NCBI GenBank assembly: GCA_937988775.1
Contig: CALKHP010000015.1
Span: forward strand, 62,001-126,000
Length of the DNA stretch: 64,000 nt
Reading direction: 5' to 3'
DNA from: an uncultured Alphaproteobacteria bacterium
Lineage (GTDB): Bacteria; Pseudomonadota; Alphaproteobacteria; Rhizobiales; Beijerinckiaceae
The translations under genes and the position numbers were made by a program. Within the stretch, counting starts at the first letter, position 1, and each line of letters begins with the position of its first letter. Under the pieces are notes generated by a model. That model was given only the letters and a program-made list of their open reading frames with translations, ran no database searches and had not been told where the DNA came from. Of this stretch, positions 58,437 through 64,000 are shown one piece after another.

Positions 58437-58778
58437 ATGAAAATGTCCGCGATCCCGTTTTGCACCGTCGATTGGGCGGCGGTCGAGCCGACGCGGCACG
58501 AAGGCGAGGAAGGCCATGCTCTGTGGCGCACGCAACAGTTCGGGCCGCAGGACAACCGCATCCGCGTGCGCATGGTCGAATATTCGGCCGGCTACATCTC
58601 GGATCACTGGTGCTCCAAGGGCCATGTCCTGCTTTGCCTGGCGGGCGAGCTTGAGACGACGCTCGCCGATGGCCGCGTGTTCACCTTGAAGCCCGGCATG
58701 AGCTATCAGGTCGCCGACAACGCGGAAGCCCACCGCTCCCGCACTGCCGCCGGCGCGACGCTGTTCATCGTCGATTGA
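58437..58778 (+). CDS. DHCW-motif cupin-fold protein
   Basis: Small 113-residue single-domain cupin. The signature DHWCSKGHVLLCLAGELE around residues 62-79 gives it the DHCW name. The rest of the barrel follows with TLADGRVFTLKPGMSYQVADNAEAHRS, which supplies a possible metal ligand His. ATG 58437 has GGAGG about 10 nt upstream, with a second ATG at 58443. Function unknown. It follows the cysS-GNAT-cimA unit by 30 bp and may belong to it, and it converges across a family A palindrome on a secreted protein gene. Confidence 0.85.
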   Translation: MKMSAIPFCTVDWAAVEPTRHEGEEGHALWRTQQFGPQDNRIRVRMVEYSAGYISDHWCSKGHVLLCLAGELETTLADGRVFTLKPGMSYQVADNAEAHRSRTAAGATLFIVD

Positions 58779-58823
58779 GGGCCGGCGTCAGGCTGTTGTT
58801 TTCGTGATGGCGCGCGTTCCCAG

Positions 58824-58863
58824 CATCGGGATGGGCCGGACAAGCCGGCCCATGACCGTGGAG
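58824..58863. repeat. Family A palindrome
   Basis: GGGCCGG-acaag-CCGGCCC within CATCGGGAT... CATGACCGTGGAG lies in the convergent gap between the cupin and a secreted-protein gene. Confidence 0.65.
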
Positions 58864-58931
58864 TGGATGACACTTCGGAAGGGCTTCCCGCCACCAGCGT
58901 CACGTGTAGGTCTGCGTGCTGGCGCGCGCCG

Positions 58932-59279
58932 TCAATCCGTCAGGCGGATCGTCTTGTCCTTGCAGGCGTCGGTGGTGTTTTCCGATTGCCCCTCATCCGC
59001 GAAACCGGCCGTCACCAGCACCTCGCATTCGCCGCTGCGTATCAGCTTGACGGTGGCGCGCTTGCCGGGGTCCAGCGGCGCCGTGAGCCCGCCGATCTGG
59101 GCGCCTTGTCCGTCCGAGATCACCAGTTCCGTCAGCGGTACGTCGCGCTGATTGATCACGGTCAGCACGAGTGCTGCCTTGGGCGCGTGCTTTTTCGGCG
59201 CGGCCAGCACGGCGGCGGCTGGCAACAGCGCCAGGCAGCAGCCCAGCACGAGTGTGTTCCGGAATCTGTGTTTTCCCAT
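58932..59279 (-). CDS. Small secreted protein, function unknown
   Basis: Exported protein of 115 residues. The signal peptide ends near AVLAAPKK. The mature part, ALVLTVINQRDVPLTELVIS, LDPGKRATVKLIRSGECEVLV, resembles a single immunoglobulin-like or carboxypeptidase-regulatory-like domain with two Cys (GECE and DACKD). ATG 59279 has GGGGAG about 7 nt upstream, the best among starts. The frame to 59324 adds nothing useful. Function unknown. Confidence 0.7.
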   Translation of the reverse strand: MGKHRFRNTLVLGCCLALLPAAAVLAAPKKHAPKAALVLTVINQRDVPLTELVISDGQGAQIGGLTAPLDPGKRATVKLIRSGECEVLVTAGFADEGQSENTTDACKDKTIRLTD

Positions 59280-59400
59280 GGTCGTCTCCCCGCGATCCGG
59301 CCTTTTCGGCACTGACGGGATCATGCCGATGCGTGCCGGGCTTTGCCAGCGGGAAAATAGTCCTCGGATGAGTGTTCCAGAGGAATCGATCGTCGCGCTC

Positions 59401-59441
59401 TTCCGAAGCGGGATCGGCCGGTCAAGCCGGCCGATGACGGT
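59401..59441. repeat. Family A palindrome
   Basis: CGGCCGG-tcaag-CCGGCCG within TTCCGAAGCGGGAT and ATGACGGT lies between the secreted-protein and LOG genes. The same flanks occur at 33748-33784. Confidence 0.7.
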
Positions 59442-59499
59442 GCGAAAGGCGTTGCGGCTGGGCCGGGCTTCACGCTCGGCGCAGCTATGTCGCGGTTCC

Positions 59500-60090
59500 T
59501 CAGAAGGCGATCTGTCCGGCTTCGGCCTGGCCGTGGCGGGCGGCGGCCGCTTCCAGCATCGGCAGGATGTCGGCGATCTTTTCCGCGACCAGCGTATGGA
59601 CCTCGAACCCGGTGCGGATGAAGCCGCTTTCGCGCATATGCGCCAGCAGCACGAGCAGCGGTTTCCAGAAACCGGCGATATTGGCGATCAGCACCGGCTT
59701 TTGATGGCGCCCGAGCTGGGCCCAGGTCAGCATCTCGATCAGTTCTTCCAGCGTGCCGACGCCGCCGGGCAGGGCGACGAAGGCGTCGGCCTTCTCGAAC
59801 ATCAACTGCTTGCGCTGGTGCATGTCCTCAGTGACGATCAGGTTATGCACGTCGCCGAGCACGCGCTCCTTCTTCTTGAGGAATTCCGGGATGATGCCGG
59901 TGACGTCGCCGCCGCCGTCCAGCACGGCCTTGGCCACGGTGCCCATCAGCCCGACATTGCCGCCGCCATAGACCAGCCCAACGCCGGACGCAGCCATGCG
60001 CGCGCCGAAATCGCGCGCGCTTTCGGTGAAGAGGGGATCGTTGCCGGCGGCCGAGCCGCAATACACACAGATGGAGCGAATCAAGGTCAT
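59500..60090 (-). CDS. LOG family protein (TIGR00730)
   Basis: Lysine-decarboxylase-like protein of the LOG/YvdD family, 196 residues, whose characterised members hydrolyse nucleoside 5'-monophosphates such as cytokinin ribotides. Motifs: ICVYCGSAAGNDP near 7, GLVYGGGNVGLMG near 37, and PGGVGTLEELIEMLTW near 107 with the catalytic Glu (PGGxGTxxE). ATG 60090 (MTLIRS) is used; the alternative ATG 60105 adds MAHSR. Role unclear. It is divergent from the Atm1-like exporter (81-97 bp). Confidence 0.9.
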   Translation of the reverse strand: MTLIRSICVYCGSAAGNDPLFTESARDFGARMAASGVGLVYGGGNVGLMGTVAKAVLDGGGDVTGIIPEFLKKKERVLGDVHNLIVTEDMHQRKQLMFEKADAFVALPGGVGTLEELIEMLTWAQLGRHQKPVLIANIAGFWKPLLVLLAHMRESGFIRTGFEVHTLVAEKIADILPMLEAAAARHGQAEAGQIAF

Positions 60091-60186
60091 CCTGCTATGG
60101 GCCATGGATCGATGGCGACTGCAAGGCGGATGCAAGGGGTGCAATCGCCGCCGCGCCCGCCTATATCGGCTCTGTAGAATGTTGGA

Positions 60187-62163
60187 ATGATTTTCATGTC
60201 GTCGCAAGCAGGCGCTACCGGCCGGCGCGCAGGCCCCGCCGGGCGCACCGGGCTGGTCGCCACGATCATCGCGATCTGGCCGTATCTGTGGCCATCGGAC
60301 CGGCGCGACCTGCAGCGCACGGTGATGCTGTCGCTTGTGCTGATGGTGGTGGCGAAGGTCGCCACCGTCGCCATGCCCTTCACCTATAAATGGGCGACCG
60401 ACGCGCTCGTCGCCGCATCCGGCGGCAAGGTGCCGCTCGGCGACGCGGCCGGCTGGATGATCGGCGCGCCGATCATGGCGACCGGCCTTTACGGCCTGTC
60501 GCGCGTGCTGATGTCGGCCCTGCTGCAACTGCGCGAGGGCATGTTCGCCGAAGTCGCGATGCATGCCGTGCGCAAGCTCGCGCTCGAGACATTCGAGCAC
60601 ATGCACCGGTTGTCGCTGCGCTTCCATCTCGAGCGCAAGACCGGCGGCCTGACGCGGCTGCTCGAGCGCGGCCGTAACGGCATCGAGGAAATCACGCGCA
60701 TGACGCTGATGACCCTGGTGCCGACCATCGTCGAATTCGCCATGGTGATCGGCGTCTTCGCCGTGGCATTCGACTGGCGCTACATCGCCGTCACCTGCGT
60801 AATGATCGTCGCTTATCTCGCCTTCACCATCCACGCCACGAACTGGCGCATCGCCATCCGGCGCACGATGAACGAGAGCGATACCGATGCCAACACCAAG
60901 GCGGTGGACAGTCTGCTCAACTACGAGACGGTGAAGTATTTCGGCGCCGAGCAGCGTGAGGCCACCCGTTATGACCGCTCGCTCGCGATTTACGAGCGCG
61001 CCTCGATCCGCACCTATACCTCGCTCGCCTTCCTGAATTTCGGGCAGGTGGTGATCTTCACCGCCGGCCTGACGGCCTGCATGGTGATGGCGGCGCTGGA
61101 GGTGATGGCCGGGCGCTATTCGGTCGGGCATTTCGTCATGGTCAACGCCATGCTCGTGCAGCTAGCCGTGCCGTTGAATTTCATGGGCATGGTCTATCGC
61201 GAGATCAAGCAGGCAGTGATCGATATCGAGCAGATGCTGGACATCCTCGCTCAGACCGAGGAAGTCGCCGACCTGCCCGGTGCCAAGCCGCTCGCGGTCG
61301 CGGGTGGCACGGTGACCTTCGAGAATGTGTATTTCCATTATCAGCCCGAGCGGCCGATCCTGAAGGGCATCGATTTCGAGATTCCAGCCGGCCACACGGT
61401 TGCGGTCGTCGGCCCGTCCGGCGCCGGAAAATCGACCCTGTCGCGGCTGCTGTTCCGCTTCTACGACGTCGCTTCCGGGCGCGTGCTGATCGACGGGCAG
61501 GATATCCGCACCGTGACGCAGACGTCGCTGCGCGCCGCCATCGGCATGGTGCCGCAGGATACCGTGCTGTTCAACGATACGCTCGGCTATAATATCGGCT
61601 ACGGCCGGCCGGGCGCCACCGAGGCCGAGATCGGCGAAGCGGCGCGCCTCGCCCAGATTGACCGGTTCATCGCCCTGCTGCCGGAGGGCTACGAGGCGCA
61701 GGTCGGCGAGCGCGGCCTCAAGCTGTCGGGCGGCGAGAAGCAGCGCGTCGCCATTGGCCGCACCATCCTCAAGGCGCCACCGATCCTGGTGCTGGACGAA
61801 GCGACCTCGGCGCTGGACAGCTTCACCGAGAAGGAGATCCAGGACGCGCTCGACCGCATCAGCCGCGGGCGCACCACGCTGGTCATCGCGCACCGGCTCT
61901 CCACGGTGATTGGCGCCGACCGCATCATCGTGCTCGACCAGGGCCGCATCGTCGAGCAGGGTACGCATGGCGAGTTGCTGGAATTGGGCGGCACTTACGC
62001 CGCGCTCTGGAACCGCCAGCGCGAGGCGCGCGAGGCGCAGGAGACGCTGAAACGCATCGCGGAGACGGAAGGCGAGAGCCTGCGCGTCAAGCTCGACGGC
62101 GAGGTTGCGCCCGGCGATGTGGAGGCGGCCCCGCTCAAGGTCGGCGAGATGATCCGGCCGTAG
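60187..62163 (+). CDS. Atm1-like ABC transporter (ABCB7/HMT1 group), ATP-binding and permease
   Basis: Exporter of glutathione-linked compounds, thought to serve heavy-metal resistance or Fe-S related transport, 658 residues. The half-transporter has one membrane domain (about 60-340, six helices, with TVMLSLVLMVVAKVATVAMPFTYKW at the start and RTMNESDTDANTKAVDSLLNYETVK as the coupling region typical of Atm1), and a nucleotide-binding domain with Walker A GPSGAGKST near 409, LSGGEKQR near 512 and VLDEATSALD near 536. ATG 60187 (MIFMSS) has no strong ribosome site; ATG 60196 is an alternative. Confidence 0.92.
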   Translation: MIFMSSQAGATGRRAGPAGRTGLVATIIAIWPYLWPSDRRDLQRTVMLSLVLMVVAKVATVAMPFTYKWATDALVAASGGKVPLGDAAGWMIGAPIMATGLYGLSRVLMSALLQLREGMFAEVAMHAVRKLALETFEHMHRLSLRFHLERKTGGLTRLLERGRNGIEEITRMTLMTLVPTIVEFAMVIGVFAVAFDWRYIAVTCVMIVAYLAFTIHATNWRIAIRRTMNESDTDANTKAVDSLLNYETVKYFGAEQREATRYDRSLAIYERASIRTYTSLAFLNFGQVVIFTAGLTACMVMAALEVMAGRYSVGHFVMVNAMLVQLAVPLNFMGMVYREIKQAVIDIEQMLDILAQTEEVADLPGAKPLAVAGGTVTFENVYFHYQPERPILKGIDFEIPAGHTVAVVGPSGAGKSTLSRLLFRFYDVASGRVLIDGQDIRTVTQTSLRAAIGMVPQDTVLFNDTLGYNIGYGRPGATEAEIGEAARLAQIDRFIALLPEGYEAQVGERGLKLSGGEKQRVAIGRTILKAPPILVLDEATSALDSFTEKEIQDALDRISRGRTTLVIAHRLSTVIGADRIIVLDQGRIVEQGTHGELLELGGTYAALWNRQREAREAQETLKRIAETEGESLRVKLDGEVAPGDVEAAPLKVGEMIRP

Positions 62164-62237
62164 GGCATGCTGCGAAAAAGCGGCAACGGCTTTTCGCGAC
62201 CGGGCATGCTCCAACTTATGGGATCAAGCGGCGCGGG

Positions 62238-62669
62238 TCATCCGGCGCCGTTGAGCGCCTGCCGGATGCGCGCCGCCTGCTCGGCGAGCAGGCTCGGCTC
62301 GGCCATGGCGCCGGTATGGGGCTTGAGCGCCACACCGTCGAAGCGCGGCAGGATGTGCATGTGAATGTGGAACACCACCTGGCCGCCGGCGCTTTCCGAA
62401 AACTGCTGGATGGTCAGGCCGTCGGCGCCCATCGCCTGCTTCGCGGCGATGGCGATCTTCTGCGTCTTGATCATAAGGTCGGCGAGCGCATCGGGCGCGA
62501 TATCGAGGATGTTACGGGCAGGGGCCTTGGGCACGACCAGCACATGGCCGTCGGTGCGCGGCATGATGTCCATGAAGGCGAGCGTGCTGTCGTCCTCATA
62601 GACCTTATGAGCCGGAATCTCGCCGCGGATCATGCGCGCGAAAATGTTGTTGTGGTCGTATGCGGTCAT
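62238..62669 (-). CDS. HIT family protein
   Basis: Histidine-triad nucleotide hydrolase/transferase, 143 residues. It begins MTAYDHNNIFARMIRGEIP, with VYEDDSTLAFMDIMPRTDGHVLVVPKA next, and the triad HIHMHILPR near 99 holds the catalytic His. The family hydrolyses AMP-lysine-like or AMP-amino conjugates. ATG 62669 has AAGGGGA about 6 nt upstream; a longer frame to 62795 is rejected. It converges on the Atm1-like gene, and sits just after the large GNAT-like gene on the same strand, 53 bp away. Confidence 0.93.
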   Translation of the reverse strand: MTAYDHNNIFARMIRGEIPAHKVYEDDSTLAFMDIMPRTDGHVLVVPKAPARNILDIAPDALADLMIKTQKIAIAAKQAMGADGLTIQQFSESAGGQVVFHIHMHILPRFDGVALKPHTGAMAEPSLLAEQAARIRQALNGAG

Positions 62670-62721
62670 GGCTGTCCCCTTCAGCCCCTGTTTGCCACGG
62701 CACGCGCCGTGGTCAAGCGCG

Positions 62722-63936
<1,215 letters not shown>

Positions 63937-64000
63937 GGGCCGAACCTAGCCCATTGCGGGCGCCGGTGGATACGGGGCCTCGTCAAAATGTCGCGGATGC

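Overview
The window is a gene-dense, high-GC stretch of an alphaproteobacterial chromosome, most likely Hyphomicrobiales (Rhizobiales), perhaps near the Xanthobacteraceae/Bradyrhizobiaceae. The reasons are clpS-clpA, the DUF1289 gene beside cobT, rpiA-DUF2059-gor, a DUF2865 protein, a retropepsin-like protein of the TIGR02281 type, class II DAHP synthase, a second-type GltX, a PdhS/DivJ-like histidine kinase, TRAP transporters and dispersed palindromes of the kind common in that order. No rRNA, phage, plasmid, CRISPR or insertion sequence is visible, so this reads as core chromosome with small local oddities.

Layout. 0-8.4 kb: clpS-clpA, a divergent MFS/TetR pair with a palindromic operator, a CorC-type membrane protein, and two tRNA-modification genes (queH, dusA). 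8.5-17.3 kb: a lone TadG-like protein, a TauE/SafE permease, a membrane aspartic protease with DUF1289, cobT, a membrane histidine kinase, a secreted nuclease, a GST, a small secreted protein and a uracil-DNA glycosylase-like protein. 17.5-25 kb: a beta-hydroxyacid dehydrogenase, a TakP-like TRAP binding protein, a fluoride riboswitch with crcB, greA, rlpA and a TRAP dctQM pair whose large subunit ends in NPPGL repeats. 25-33.7 kb: a DMT exporter, a soluble chemoreceptor with a degenerate globin domain, moaA, an L,D-transpeptidase, tRNA-Val(CAC) with its promoter, an MBL hydrolase, gph and a succinate-semialdehyde dehydrogenase. 34-46.4 kb: an SGNH hydrolase, rpiA-DUF2059-gor, an MFS carrier, a CLC channel preceded by a 12-bp tandem repeat, MarR-ADH-SDR, a DMT transporter and class II DAHP synthase. 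46.6-64 kb: two paralogous small secreted proteins, nadE, gltX, DUF2865, a second TRAP binding protein, creA, cysS-GNAT-cimA, a DHCW cupin, a LOG protein, an Atm1-like ABC exporter, a HIT protein and a large GNAT-like protein.

How the genes fit together. Several short operons are evident: clpS-clpA (protein quality control), rpiA-DUF2059-gor (pentose phosphate supply and glutathione redox), MarR-ADH-SDR (alcohol/aldehyde redox), cysS-GNAT-cimA with overlapping stops and starts, and dctQM. The two TRAP binding proteins resemble the alpha-keto-acid binder TakP but sit about 2.5 kb and 28 kb from the only permease genes.

The main non-genic signal is at least three families of short palindromes that fill nearly every longer gap containing a gene 3' end and are absent from the divergent promoter gaps. 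No large unknown system is evident. The best leads are the Shine-Dalgarno-like 12-bp array before the CLC gene, the globin-like sensor without its heme ligand, the NPPGL tail, the fluoride switch with a complete promoter, and the paired Cys-ended secreted proteins.
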